A DNA stretch of 64,000 bases from the NCBI GenBank assembly GCA_050084515.1, contig CM114271.1:45880001-45944000 (forward strand), given 5' to 3'. Below are positions 33,490 to 46,469 of the stretch, piece by piece. Origin of the DNA: Blasia pusilla. Taxonomy: Eukaryota; Marchantiophyta; Marchantiopsida; Blasiales. The notes under the pieces were generated by a model that saw only the letters and a list, made by a program, of their open reading frames with translations, made no database searches and was not told the origin of the DNA. The position numbers and the translations under genes are program-made. Positions within the stretch are counted from its first letter, which is position 1. Each line of letters starts with the position of its first letter.

Positions 33490-35390
33490 TTGTCCTCACG
33501 GCCAATCAATTTCCATACACTTCTTACGAGAATAAAATTTTGTCACTTGTGCAAATGAAATGTGTTGAGTATTATATGTGTTTAGAATATTATTATTAGA
33601 TGTCTAATAAGTGTTTATTTCAAAGATTTCTTTTCATGACAAGAGAGAGACGTAGAGAATAGTCCCTCTTTCCACACCTATTTCCTCAAGAGAAAAGGGA
33701 AGCCTTCGTCTCACGTTATTGTTGCCATCCCTAGAAGGTGTCTTGAGATGTCAAACTTGGGGTAGGTTATGACTTTTGGGGCAAGAGATCATTAAATAAA
33801 GATACCCATCCCCTATGCACCGTCAAAATATTATGTCACTATACCCATATCCCTTGAATTGGTAAAAAAGTGTGATTTGATAGTTGGGAGAAAGCATAAT
33901 GCTATGAAGATAGAAATTTTGCAAGGGATGGTAAAAAGTGGACACATCAAAATGGTAGAGAGGTGCAATGCATGATTTACTTTATGGTTATCTTGTTGCA
34001 AATAATAGTATAGATTGCATGAAATGATAGGCCCATGATGTCCGTAGTTGTCATAGAATTGGCGGTTAATGTCCAAAATTCAATGGGTTTTACTATTTAA
34101 TATGCATGGTTTTTTAGACTCAACTCATAGACTTTAAGAATTCAACACCTATCTGGTGTTTCAATTTTGGGAGACCGTTAATTTAATATGCATTAAAATA
34201 CTATTGTGCTTATGAACCCCATTTTTAATTAAGAGATGCTAAAAGGATTTTCTAAAAAAAATAAAATCTTGAAGTCTACATCTACATCATTATGGGAGAG
34301 AAAATGTATGGCTAGATGGGGGGGAACACTTCAATCCACACTGATTTTACACATCAATGATTAGGAGATAAGGTTCTACACAAAGTTGTATGTATCATAA
34401 AAATTTATGCAATATGAATGAATTTTTAATGAAGATGTGATATGATATTTACAATGAATTTTTTTGGGTCAATATCCCCTTTTATTCCTTTTTAGTCTAT
34501 GAGCATTTTCAGTTATCCCAGAATTGAAATGATAGGTTGGGCTACCATTCTCTTTTGAGAATGGATGCATGATTTTCCCTCTACTACTTTTAAATTATGT
34601 AATATTAATTATTGGGATCAGGAAATGGGGAGACTCATTTAGGGCTTGCTAGGGCTACTCAAAAAAATTGGAGACACCAATTGTACAAAAAGTTGTAGTT
34701 TTGTGTGCATTTATATCTTTACTACATGAGATATGAGCAACTACTTGAAAAAATAATCAAAATGCGAGACTTAAAAGAAAGGGAGAGAAAACAATTGTAT
34801 TTTTCAAAGGAAGAGGGAAAGTTGTGATGAATTTTTGTATTCCAAATGAGAAAAAAGAAAATCCCCATATCGGGAAGCCAAGAAACAAATCTCTTTTCTG
34901 AATTTGAGAGAGGGCGATATTCATTCGTATAGATCGTCATACTTCGATCATCGGGATGGATAGCTCTCTGAAGAGCAGGGGAGCATGATATGAATTTTTT
35001 AAATCATCAGAAAATTCAGAAAGATAGATAGGGAAATAGGCTGAAGTTGGATGAAAAACATTTAGCATGTTGAACCAATTATCCTACAATTATTTTAAGA
35101 ATCGCATAAAAAGAAAGAGGGGGGGATTCCTCCCTGAAGAGATTTAGGTTGTTATTTTTCACCCAACCCTAAACCACAAGACCACAAAGTGTATCCTCGT
35201 CAGAGTTCGCAAGGGTGACGTGATAAGAACGCCCTGTTGAAAATCGAAATTTTCATTACATATAATAAGATGCAAAATAATATTTATAAACTTCAGGCTT
35301 AGCTTCGGGCTTTGGAGAGGGGTTATTTGACAAGCTTTCTTACCACTATGGGGCATACTATCCAGTCGGGGCTTTGTAGGGCCCATCGTT
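33490..35390. other. AT-rich intergenic DNA
   Basis: No coding, RNA or mobile-element signal was recognised; only short frames. Confidence 0.4.
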
Positions 35391-35402
35391 GTCGCTGGGG
35401 CT

Positions 35403-35461
35403 ATGGCGGAATTCGCAGGCGGGGCATGCGCTCGGGCGATGGCGGAATTCGCAGGCGGGGC
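35403..35461 (+). repeat. 36-bp direct duplication
   Basis: The 23-base phrase ATGGCGGAATTCGCAGGCGG plus GGC occurs at 35,403-35,425 and 35,439-35,461. It sits in a small GC-rich island (35,300-35,740) whose open frames show no recognised domain. Confidence 0.8.
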
Positions 35462-36048
35462 CGCGCAGCGATGGACCGTTCGAGTGTTCGTGTCACGGCA
35501 CCCCACGCGATCGGGGTCCCGGGGAATGTCAAGCTTGCTCTCGGAATTCCGCGCAGGAAGTCAAGAGGACGGATATGGTGCGCTGCGCCTCCCATTCGTG
35601 GGAACCGGTGCGCAGTGGGACCGCAAATTCAATTCGGGACACAAAGAGGGAAGCCATGGAGCCATGCAAGATCTGTGGGTTGTAGGTACACCAGCGCAAC
35701 CACCATTCGGCGACGCAGCACAGATGTGACGAGGGACGAGGATGTATGAATCAGAAAGTCGTGCATTCTTTCTTCTTTTTGGTACATGGCACCCTGAGGC
35801 CTGTGGGCGCGGAGGGTGTAGACGACAGTGATGAACGGATTCTAGAAATTGGTTGATGGTTGACCGAGAAATGGCCTAGTCGAACAGATCCATGGAGCCC
35901 GTGCTGAGTTGGAATAGAACTGGGCCCCTGTGCTTTTCTTCAGCTCGCAGCTTTCTGTCCCAACGCCGACGCCGCCATACTGATTGGCAGGTAGGGAGAT
36001 CGCTGGGAAAATGACTCTCTGCATCTCTGCCGAAATTTGACTATAACA

Positions 36049-39000
36049 CTACTGAACGAGAGGGGGAGGTGTGGAGCACCATTGTCCTGAAGTTTGTTCG
36101 AAAACGTGCCCCAAACGTAGCAGCTCGACCTGCACGACCACTTCCGAGTGAGTTACAACACCACCTTAAACCCCCTCCATTAGAGAGGATGTAACTGTGA
36201 GTACGCAGTAGAATTCCAACAACACTCGAGATGGGGATAACCTTATAACCCAGAGCGATAAAATACGCAGCAATGCGAGTTCGGAGAAGGAGCATAGTTT
36301 GACCGACCTCCTCGAAAGATTTTCCGATCATTTGTAGGCCTATTGGAAGCCCAGTGGGTCCACCTTCTGCAAGCCCACACGGCACTACAAGGGCTGGCAG
36401 CCCTGCCAAATTGACATTCACCTGTCCAGGTTTCACCCCAAACATGCTAATCAGCACCTGAGAGGAGAGGAAACCTTAACTGAATATTTCATCAGTTGGT
36501 AAGTAGGGGTTGACTAGCAGATGATTGGGATCCGTCGAGCCACTTTCAAGGAAGATTCTGGAAATCGATCAAGCATTTTGGCAATCAGTGGCATAATTGA
36601 TGCAAAATCATGACAGAATAGGCTACTTACAGTCATCATATCACCAGCGTACATTGCGAGGGGATCATTCACCTTCTCTCCTGCGTGGACCAGAAAATTC
36701 AATCAGCTCCTCAAACCCTCACAGAGCTGTATAAACAGAGTAAAAACAAGCAATCTTTCAACCAAAGTCAACGTGTAGAAACACTTAAGCTGCACTGTTC
36801 TGGAATACCCTGCCTAAAACCATCAAGGAAACCAGCACTTGGCGTAAGTAGTACTTAGATGGTGAACTTGGAAGACGAGTTTTTACAAAGTGCAGGTTTC
36901 CTCACAACAGGAGTTTCTCCTATTTGCAATTCTAGGGTACAATTTCCAGATGGTCTTGTCTTGCTAAAGTAGCCGATGTGGCAAGGTTCAAGTAAGTTTG
37001 GCCACCGAAAAGTGTTGTGACTTGAGGGGACACAAGATACCTCACTAGGACACACAAACTATCCCGAGGTAATTAAGGCGCCAAAGAATTCACAAGGTTG
37101 CTTCGAATTGAATACACCATCGAGGAATCTTGACTTTCAACACCAGTAGTACTCGGTAACAAAATGTGGAGAATTCAACAATCACTTGACGAAACAAAGG
37201 ATCCAGAACTATAGAGGTGCTGTTGATGAAAAACCACCACACAAACAAGAGAACTCACCTTGTATGAAAGGACATAAAAATTCTTAACCCATTCTTTACA
37301 GTGAAATCATGCTGCTTAACGTTAACGACTATTTAGACTGCATGCAAAATATTGAATAAGGCTCACAGAAGGTAGACCTATTTTGTATGCAGCTGTTGGT
37401 GCTGCTGGTGACAACAACACATCGACGTTTCCCATAACTTCTTCGAACTCCATCTGAATTAACCTTCGAACCTTCACCACACCACCAAGACAGAACCCTA
37501 GATGAACAGGCAAGCAGGTTATTTACACTGCCAGTAAAAGCATTTCCTAAACTTGAGGCCTCAATAGACCATTCACCCATCAGCTATGCAGAATAAACTA
37601 GGGGATTATACCTGCTGGGCACGCTTGTAGAATGCATCATAATAGCCAGCTGATAGAGCATAGGTCCCCATTAATATCCGCCTCTTCACCTAAACCACAA
37701 ATTCCACGTTTATCAGAGATAAATGCTCATAAGATACTGCTCACAAGGAAGTGGGCACCCCTGAACTCATTGCTGACAAAGGTATGAGCAAGAGAGCATC
37801 CAGAAGACTGACATGAGGACACAAATTGCTGAAACGCAGTGCGAAAAATACCTCTGCACCAAGTCCCTCGGCCCGGGACTTCCCATACATGGTTATCAGC
37901 TCTTGAGCATCTACCCGATTCCCATACCTGCTTGGATGTTCACCCGGGTGATCTTTTCCTTAGCATCTTTCATTTTGGAAGGTCTGCATTTTGTGAATTG
38001 AAAAGATCAAAACTGCTATGACTGAACAAATACATTTTACACTGCTTCAATCAAAGAAGAAAATTCTAGAACTGTTGGAGTTCTCTTTCTTACCTTGCTC
38101 CATCATAACGAGAAAGATTAGAAGATGCCTCAGATACTGCCAAAACATAATAAGCAGGCGACCCCAAGGCAAATGTGGGCAGCGTGACCTGGCAATTGCA
38201 TTCACAACACGTTCAAAGGAACCCTTTCACTCAACCTGAAGAGCCTTTGACATCCATCTCTGTAGGATATCCATCTCATTGCGGATGGCATCTCCCATTC
38301 AGTCGCATTTGTGAGCATTTATCTCTGATATGCCCATCAACAAGGACATGGAGGTCCTTGTTGAAGAGGCATGAAAGAGGCAACCGAATTGAAAACAGAC
38401 ACAGCGTACTCATCTGGCAAAGCTGGTAGAAGCACAGTTTCTTAAATTATACTCATGCATCAATTACAAAGGCTATTTATTAATATAGAAAATAACAACT
38501 AACCTCAACGACTGTAGCTCCAAGACTTTCCAGATGCTGAGCTGCTGAACGGATTGCTGAAACAACACTCGAGTCCACTCCCTCGCCCAGAGTCTCTTTG
38601 ATGAGGCCGAATTTGACCCCTGTTAATGGCTTATTGCTGAAATTGTCCACTGATACTAGGTTCTCCAAAAAGTTGGGCACTGCCTGCTAAGACCAAAGCT
38701 CCAGTGTGAGACTTATATCTCGGTATTAGAAAGTCAATATGCATCATCAGATCAGAGATGACATTGCAGCTTCGCAGGCTCATTGCATTTCTTTCTCTCT
38801 CTTGTACAGCGTAGCAGATTGTCCACACAACTTCTCCAAATGATTACCGAGCCAGCCATACAGGAGAAAGTAACAGCCTAATTGTTCTGAGGGATGAGCA
38901 TCACTTCGAATGTGACCCTCATCTGATTGAAGGTCACATTGAGCCTAGAATTTGAATAGGAAATGAGATTCTTGAGCAAAACATTAGAATGCAGGACGAG

Positions 39001-40674
39001 AGTTCTTTGATTCTTGCTACTTCCTATATTGGAAAATTATGAATTTGTCGGTCATACAAAAAAACTGCAATTGTCTGAGCAGTCATGGGAGAGGGTGACC
39101 ACTACCTTTCTATCACTTGTGGAGTCACATCTGTCGTGACCAGCGATACTTTCCAGGAGAAGTGCAACATCTTCGACAGATGAACCCAGACACCCAATCA
39201 CATCCAAAGAAGAAGCATAAGCCATGAGTCCATATCGGGATACACGCCCATAGGACGGCTTTAGCCCCACCACCCCACAAAAAGATGCAGGTTGCCTTAT
39301 ACTGCCTCCAGTATCACTCCCCAAAGCACCTGCATGGAGCAGTGACATTACCCACTCGCTCAGTTAAGCTCAAATAGTCAGCTGAGAGGATCCTTCGTCA
39401 TAATTCTGTTTGACCACTCCCGGATTGTCCTGAAGATCTAATCACAGTGTAAATGCTGCGGCAATCTCCAAGTTAAAGCTCATGTCAGCTGTATCTGACG
39501 ACATTCTAGTCATATCATGATTAGGACCCAATACATCACTGTACTGAGACTTCATCAAGCAATTCCACATAGGGATTTCCGGCTCCCACTTTACCTACTT
39601 ACTATTCCATAAACCTTTAAAAGTGGACTCGTATCTGATCGACTCGAGAGACTTTGTTCTCTACGAAGCCTGCATTGCCCATAAAAGCCCCAGGGTTTAG
39701 GGGAGGGAGTGACACTGATCTTACAAGATCAATGTCAATCCCTCCCCTAAACCCTGGGAAGAATGGCACGAATTACCGACCCAGAATCCCATGCTGTTGA
39801 ATGAATTGTGCATCACTCACCAGCGCATTGCTTCGAGGCCACTGCAGCTGCAGAACCTCCAGAAGACCCACCAGGCACACGAGACAAGTCCCAAGGGTTT
39901 GCTGTCACCTGTCCCACATATGGAGTTCCCGACATCAGGAGGTGCAGGGGGAATTCAATCACGGTGCCAATTCAGAAGACGTATCGTGGGATACGACGTA
40001 TGTATTCGTAACCAAATCAAGTTCCGAAATTTACAGAAGGGGGAGGGAACATTCAAGACGTTGCACCCTCTGCATTTCACGCCAGGGAATGAAAGACACA
40101 CCTTAAATGCAGAGCCTTCGGTGGTGCTGCCCATGCCAAATTCGTCCATGTTGGTTTTTCCCACGATCACGGCACCCGCTTCTCGCAGCATTTTGACGGC
40201 CGTTGCATCGAAAGGCGGTCTATAGCCGTCCAGAATTCTGGAGCCAGCCGTGGAGGGCATGTCCTTGGTACAAAGATTGTCCTTGAGTGCAATGGGAACA
40301 CCTGCTAATTGTCCGATTCTCGCATTCTGAGCAATCCTTTCATCCAGAAGTCTGGCTTCTTCCAGCGCTCGCTCCGAGACGTGAAGAAAGCTCTGCACCA
40401 GTGGCTCCCTCTCTCTCAACCTCGTCAGATACTCTTCCATAACCTCCACCGCAGTTTTCTCTCTGTTGGCAATGCCATCCCGAATTCTGCGAATCGCCGA
40501 GCTAGGTCGCTCCTCAGCTGCTGCAAGCTGCCTTGCCAACGTTTCGGCCGATCCCGCACGCGACATACTTCGCACCTGCCATCGCGCGCTGGACGACAAT
40601 TTGAACGCTTGGCCCCGCCAGTGGATCCCCGGTACCTGAGGCAAAATGAGCGCTGAAGTGGTCCTCGCAGCCAT
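36049..40674 (-). CDS. GATA: Glutamyl-tRNA(Gln) amidotransferase subunit A, organellar (11 exons)
   Basis: GatA is the amidase of the GatCAB complex. It releases ammonia from glutamine to convert Glu-tRNA(Gln) to Gln-tRNA(Gln) in chloroplasts and mitochondria. Exons: 40,674-40,102; 39,908-39,821; 39,329-39,106; 38,683-38,504; 38,188-38,094; 37,927-37,852; 37,689-37,612; 37,471-37,378; 36,680-36,631; 36,421-36,308; 36,129-36,049. All introns are GT..AG and phases agree, giving 550 residues, the usual plant length. The amidase triad is intact: Lys131 (VPIALKDN), cis-Ser206 (PGGSSGGS) and nucleophile Ser230 ([12 protein letters not shown]), with the family's 75- and 24-residue spacing. Residues 1-45 are Arg/Ser-rich and acid-poor, like a transit peptide. 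The C-terminus ends [10 protein letters not shown] plus 13 residues. I chose the methionine at 40,674; an in-frame one at 40,773 would add 33 charged residues from a simple-repeat leader and is unlikely. Function is certain by family; targeting is inferred. Confidence 0.95.
39689..39758. repeat. 34-bp near-perfect hairpin in GatA intron 2
   Basis: The arm CCCAGGGTTTAGGGGAGGGA (39,689 onward, to 39,722) pairs with 39,725-39,758 across a 2-base loop, with two mismatches. It lies inside the 491-base intron 2, so it would be present in the pre-mRNA. Confidence 0.9.
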
Positions 40675-40746
40675 CGCCACCACTCCGAGCGCTTCCTCTC
40701 CCTTCCTCTCCCACGACGCAATGCGTTCGAGTGCTCTGCTCTGCTC

Positions 40747-40792
40747 TCTTCCCTTCCCTTCCCTTCCCTTCACTTCACTTCACTTCACTCCA
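40747..40792. repeat. Pentanucleotide tracts in GatA leader
   Basis: Plus strand (CCCTT)n followed by (TCACT)n, each about four to five units, about 75-115 bases upstream of the chosen GatA start codon. It probably lies in the 5' untranslated leader or core promoter. Confidence 0.8.
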
Positions 40793-40881
40793 TTGCAGTT
40801 GCGTTTCAGAGGTCGGAAGAAGGGAGAGCAGAGAGGGGGGGGAGAGATTGCTTCGGGAGCGTCTTCGCGTCTGATTCGTGG

Positions 40882-40988
40882 GAAGAAGGAGGGCTCCGGT
40901 TGCAGCGCCATAGCCATAGATAGCCGAGATTAGATGGAGCTCCTTCGCTTTTCTTCTTCGGAAGAAGAAGGGCTCCGATTGCAGCGCC
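40882..40988. repeat. 28-bp direct repeat upstream of GatA
   Basis: GAAGAAGGAGGGCTCCGGTT plus GCAGCGCC at 40,882-40,909 recurs at 40,961-40,988 with two changes. Both copies lie about 210-315 bases upstream of the GatA start codon in the likely promoter or leader. An open minus frame (40,775-40,990) crosses both copies and could be an upstream ORF. Confidence 0.75.
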
Positions 40989-41339
40989 ACACCTAACCTT
41001 AGAGTCTTGGATTGTGACCTCCACGCACTCTCCCTCTTTCGTGCCCCCGTTTATCTAGACTAGAGAGAGTGTTTTCTTTTATTTGCTAGCATGTGGCAAT
41101 TGGGTAGTAAAAATATATTTTTTCTTCTAGTAGTAAGAAAAAAAATTTGTGTGCAACATGATTAGTCTATTCGTTCCGTGTTTTTGGCACGGACTGTCTG
41201 AGAATTCTTTCTAATGCCCAGCCACACTGACGGTTTAGCAAGCCTCGGTCATATGGGAGGAAAAACCAGTGTGCGGCCCTTTGAGAGGGATGGGGGACAA
41301 AGTAATTAATACACACCGTGATGGATAAGTGGATAGATT

Positions 41340-41940
41340 AGATTGTGAAAAAAATAACGAGAATATGTAAGGGCCGTGAAAATTTTGGAATCCTTTAAAA
41401 CCTAACTTGAGGACAACAAACACCTAAATAATAATATGGCCATGTGTGAAGAGAAAATCAACCTATTAGAAGACTTGACCCCATGAAGGGTTTAGGAATG
41501 TCGAAGACAAATTCAGCTATTGGCGAAGAAAAAAAACCAAACCCTCTATTGTGAAACAAGATTGTTTGGGAACATAAAGACAACACTCACTATAGAACAA
41601 GAAAAAAAAATGGAACCCTTTAAAATATAACCTCGTAGCACATGATGTTGATTGTCGCTATAGCTAAGGTTAGGGGGCTCAATTATCAAATATATCTTCT
41701 TTTTATGAGTGCAAGAAATTGAGGGTATGAATACAAGAACATAGGCAACCCATCGGAAATACAAGGAGGGGGGTCTCGGATACTCGGGGAACACCAAGAC
41801 CACACTTGTTCGGGGCGAGGAGAAAAGGGGGAACCCCCTAAAATGTAACGACACAACAGAAATATCTTGATTGAAGGTATAGGTAAGGTTAGAAGATCGC
41901 ATCATCCAGTGGATTTTTTTCCTCAACGCAATAGTTCTAT
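41340..41940. repeat. About 225-bp diverged tandem repeat, roughly three units
   Basis: The phrase GGAA(C/T)CC(C/T)(T/C)T.AAAA.(C/G)TAAC recurs near 41,389, 41,619 and 41,833. Copies two and three are also preceded by GAACA.(C/A)AAGAC.ACACT and followed by GCTATAGCTAAGGTTAG-like text. The 126-codon minus frame at 41,546-41,926 is made by these repeats, so I do not call it a gene. Confidence 0.65.
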
Positions 41941-41949
41941 GTCGATTGT

Positions 41950-43061
41950 CGCCATGGCTAAGGTTTCTCTATAAGCATTACGGTAGCATTCTACATCCAA
42001 GGGGATTCAAGTAACAACCTTGTCGGAAAAGTGAATGCTTGTTCCAAGTGATGTTTTTGTGGTTCAATTGTTGTTGCATTATTTTGCAATTTTTTTCTTA
42101 TAGATGTTTGCGGTTGTGGAAGTACTTCTCGGTGAAGTTTAGTTTCCATTGCATTTTATTGCCTATGTGTCTGAAATTTTATCAATTACAAGAGTCACAC
42201 CATGAAGGTCTGTACAAGGCAAACTTGCTTGCCGTCAATGAACGTCCCAATTGGGGGGTCTTTTTGGGAGGTTGCCCCTTGTGGTACGATACACTCACCA
42301 ATTTCATGTCTATTTGACTAAAGCCAAGTTAGGGTTTCCTATGTCATTCCACACGCCCGGATTTAGGCCTGAGAGTGAGTCTTGGAAAGCTTGCGATGTA
42401 CAGTGTGTGTAGATTTTGGTAAAGCAAAGTGTTTGGTTGTGGATGTATCTTCCACACGGGAAGTGAACCACATTCATCTTGTATGATTTATTCTGAAAAA
42501 TTCCTCTATATGATTTTTATTATTTATGAGGTTAGGTTGTTCATATGAGGATTTGCCTTCTTCCCAATTGCTAGTTGGTTGTCATTAGGAGCTTCTAGGA
42601 ATGGACTTATTTTCCAAATATTTCGACTCCCAAAGAAATTATAAAGTGGATACAAATGAAACGCATCAAACATAAAAAAAATTTCAACTCCAAAACTCAA
42701 ACTTGTAATTGTTGTGTGAGCCCATAAAAAAAATTCCATGCACTCACAAAGTGCTTATAACGCACTTGCACATTTGTAACTATTTTGGGAGTCCAAATAA
42801 TGGTTATTATATTTGGAAACTTGCAACTAAGTTTTTGGTTGAAAAAAACTATGTTTTATGTTTGTAACTATTTTTTGAGTCCATACATGCTTTTAAACTT
42901 GCAAGCTAAGGCAATCAACTACTTTATGAGAGATCTTGGAGGTTTTAATCTGAATGTTTGCAAATGCCTTATGAGCTCTTTGCATATTCAATCATTTCAC
43001 ATGCAACTAATTTCCATGTTTGATTTGTTGCTTTATTATGGGTCCTCTCACCAAGAAGGAT

Positions 43062-43096
<35 letters not shown>

Positions 43097-45090
43097 TATC
43101 CATCAAAGAGTCAATCTATTGGATCAACAAACACCCAATGTTCCAAATCATTGTACAAGTACAAGTATTACTGAAAATTATAAACTGAAAAATTTTGCCA
43201 CACTACACAAAAAGAAATTAGGATGAGAGTGAGGGACAAGGGGGAGAAAATTGAGAACTAAGGTTAGACGGAGAGTTTTGTAGCGACGGTGTAGATGTTT
43301 GCAAGGTTTTGGTGAGTGTGTGCAAATCTTCTACTAGTAAACTAGTGGCTATTTTATAATAATTTGCAATTGCTTTATGTATCCTAATAGTAACACACTC
43401 ACGGTCATAATCGACATAGAACTCAAAATATGCTCACACAAAACACACTCACTAAGCAAAGGAAAATTCAGAAAATGGACAAGATAGCACCCACAAGTAG
43501 GCTTATGTATGGTAACATTCTATATATCCAAATACATCATGTACAACCAAAAACCCCAAGAAACTCTCCATTGTCATCATAATTTAATACATGAAATTGC
43601 ATCAAAAAAAAATTTTAAAATTTTAAACTCAAGTCCTTAAAAAATTTCTAATATACTATTTTCCCCCTTGTTACTACAAATAATACTAGAAATACAATTT
43701 TCACTATACACTCAAGATTCCATTACCACAAAAAGAATCCAATATCATCTATGGATTAGGCAATATAAAACTTTCCATATCTTTCATATATCTTTTTTTT
43801 CTGAGAGTAAGGAATTTCATGTTTTAATGAATGATGCTACTCCTTCTTGATGGTAAGTTTATATATGGCACTAGCGAGGATGGATAGTATCTTTTCATGT
43901 TTTAAGGTGGTGAATGATGCTGAACTCCTTCACATTTGTGATGTCACATGCCTACTGGGGAAGGTGGTCCGGGCTTTATGGGATTATGGCACTAGTCTTA
44001 TGACAAGCTCTTGGCGTGACAAATGGTTGCTTCCACGAGGCTTCACGATGTCATGTGTTGGGTAGGCCATGGAAATAAAGTCTTCCATTACAAATAAAAC
44101 AAAAGTATCTATATTTTTCTTGGAGTAAATGGGATGTAATGGCTAGGCATGCCTCTATATAAATAGAAGACACACATAAGTAAGCTTTTAGATGGGGATT
44201 TAAGAAGGGAGATGGGAGGAATTTTCCTTTTTCAAAGTTAGGAGATGGGATATTGAGTAGGTTACGATAAGGATACTTAGTTTCTTTTATTTTCTGAAAC
44301 AACAAGGAAGAATGTAGATATATATTTTTTAATTAAGACAAGATTTACACATGAGTGGTCAAAGAGGGATTAAGATATAGAGGCAAAATGATTTATCCAA
44401 AATAATAAAGATGAAGAGTTTGGAATTTTCTTTTAAAGAAGGGGAGTTTTTCTACAATAAGGAGATAGGACTAATAGGTTTTCCGGATGGAAAAAAAAAA
44501 GGTAAATTCATAGACTAGGTGGAAAGATTTAGAGTTTTAAATAAAGAAGAGGACTGCGTAAAGGACGGAAAAGGGAATTTAGGTCTTTTCGATACTAAAC
44601 TAGTCGTCCAACAAAAGGTGCCCCTGCTTGATGGTAAGTGGGTCAAATGGCATATGTTTATATATGAGGCTAATCGCTCTAAAACAAATTCTCGTGAATA
44701 AATTTCTATCTATATTTCTATGACAAAGCGCATGTGTAAGTAGGTTTAAATTTAAGGGTTTAAAATTTATTATGATTTTTTCTCTCATCTTCTATAGAGA
44801 TCTTGCATGCATCACATATCTAGGTTTAAACCTCAATATGAGTTTTTCTCTCATTTCCTATTGAAAGTTAAGAATTTCATGAATCTCTCCCTTGTTTGAA
44901 ATGTGTATCTTTCTCTTCCCTCTCCTCTAGTGATAAAGATTTTTTTGAAAAAATAATTTTAGAAATTATTGGATGAAAATTCTTCCCTTTCTCTCTTCCC
45001 CTTCCTTATTAAAAGTTATACCTCTTCGATTCTCTTCTCTCCTCCAATATTGAAAATTTACCCATATACACACTTTTTTTTTCCATGATC
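41950..45090. other. AT-rich intergenic DNA with simple repeats
   Basis: No gene recognised. An (AT)n(AG)n microsatellite lies at 43,061-43,096. Words like ACTTGCAA and TTTGCAAGG cluster between 42,690 and 43,340, as at 18.4-19.5 kb. Confidence 0.4.
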
Positions 45091-45093
45091 CAT

Positions 45094-46466
45094 TCTATAT
45101 AAAAGCAAAAAGAGTTGATTGGGTAAGTGCTCGCCAAAATGTCCCTTCTCATTAGCATGAAACATTTATCCGTGTTAAATGAATAATGACTTAACTACCT
45201 TTTAATCATGTTTTTTTTAATAATGTTATTTATTTGACTTCATTTCTTTCTCAAGTATCTTAATTGATGTGTGATTTCTTTGCATTGATTTTTCAAATTG
45301 CTAGATGCCTTGTTGCGATGGTTCTTGAGGGAATGAAGCCTATGGGAGTGGAAGGTGCATTATCTTATAGGATTGCAAATTATTGGGTGAAATATGTTTC
45401 AAAAAAATTGGTAAGAAATTTAATAATTATTTGACTTATCAATTATTAGTTAATAAATACGAACTCACTTGGAGACCAAGCTGACCAACATTATCCATGC
45501 AGATTTATGAAGTTAGGAATAATAAAATTTATGTAAATTTATCACTTTAAAAATCATTTAATATTTGTTTCTAATCCAAAAAGAAGGGAATGTTCCATTT
45601 AATACAAGAGATATGTTTCATTGTAAATATTTTTAGAATCTTTGAACATTTAAAAAATATTTCTGCCCCAAAAAGAAATAATCTATTTTATATTGACCAA
45701 CCTTATATGTACAATAAGATAAAATAGTAGGATAAGAAAAAAAAATAGTAACATGTTTGAATTTCATCCCTTAAATCACATTAGATAGTTAGAGAAAATG
45801 AATTTTAGTGGAAAGGAAAAAATATTTATTAAAAATTTAATTTATGTTATAATGGGTGATCTAAGTGTAAAATGAGACAAAATTTTGGGATAATAAGAAA
45901 AAAAAATTAGATTTTCCCCCATTAATTCATATTTGATGGGAAGGGAAAATGAATTTTAATAGAGAAGAAGTAGATAATTTTTAAATTTTATGTAAGGGTG
46001 GAATTATTTAGGGGAGTGGGATATCATTTAAATTTTAGTCAAGGAGTGAAATATTAGTACTTTTCTAAGATTTAAGAAATAATAAATTAGACTTAAATTT
46101 TTAAATGAAAAAATAATTCTTTTCAAAATTAATCATTTGAATTAAAATTTATATTTTGGGAAATTAAATGAATTTTAATAGAAAAGTTTAATAATTTAAT
46201 AAACTAAAAATAAAATATTTAAGAATTTAATCGATGGATGTTATCTTGGTGGGAAGAGAGGAAGGGGAAGATTACGTATCATTCAAAATTAAAAAATTAT
46301 TTAGGGGATTTGATTATTATTTAAATTGTAATTGAGGAGTATAATTCTTTTGAAAGTGAAATGTTATTACTCTTTTAAGAAAGAGGAAATTATTCTTGAA
46401 TTTTTAAGAATTTAAAAAAATTTATTAAAAGATCGTTTTCTTGTGCAAGCACGGGCATGACAACTA
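45094..46466 (+). mobile_element. Putative non-autonomous Helitron
   Basis: The 3' end has a 7-bp stem with GT wobbles (CTTGTGC-AA-GCACGGG, about 46,440-46,456), then ATGACAACTAG followed by T. This is the hairpin-plus-CTRR terminus and A/T insertion site expected of Helitrons. A possible 5' end, TCTATATAAAAGCAAAAAG, lies at 45,094. The interior is AT-rich and non-coding. The 3' end is convincing. The 5' end is a guess, because the preceding base is T rather than the expected A. Confidence 0.4.
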
Positions 46467-46469
46467 GTT

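Noticed and set aside
40675-40773. Upstream in-frame methionine extending GatA by 33 residues
   Set aside because: The extension is coded by simple-repeat leader and is highly charged; the methionine at 40,674 opens a transit-like sequence.
41546-41926. 126-codon minus-strand frame
   Set aside because: It spans diverged tandem repeat units and shows no recognised domain.
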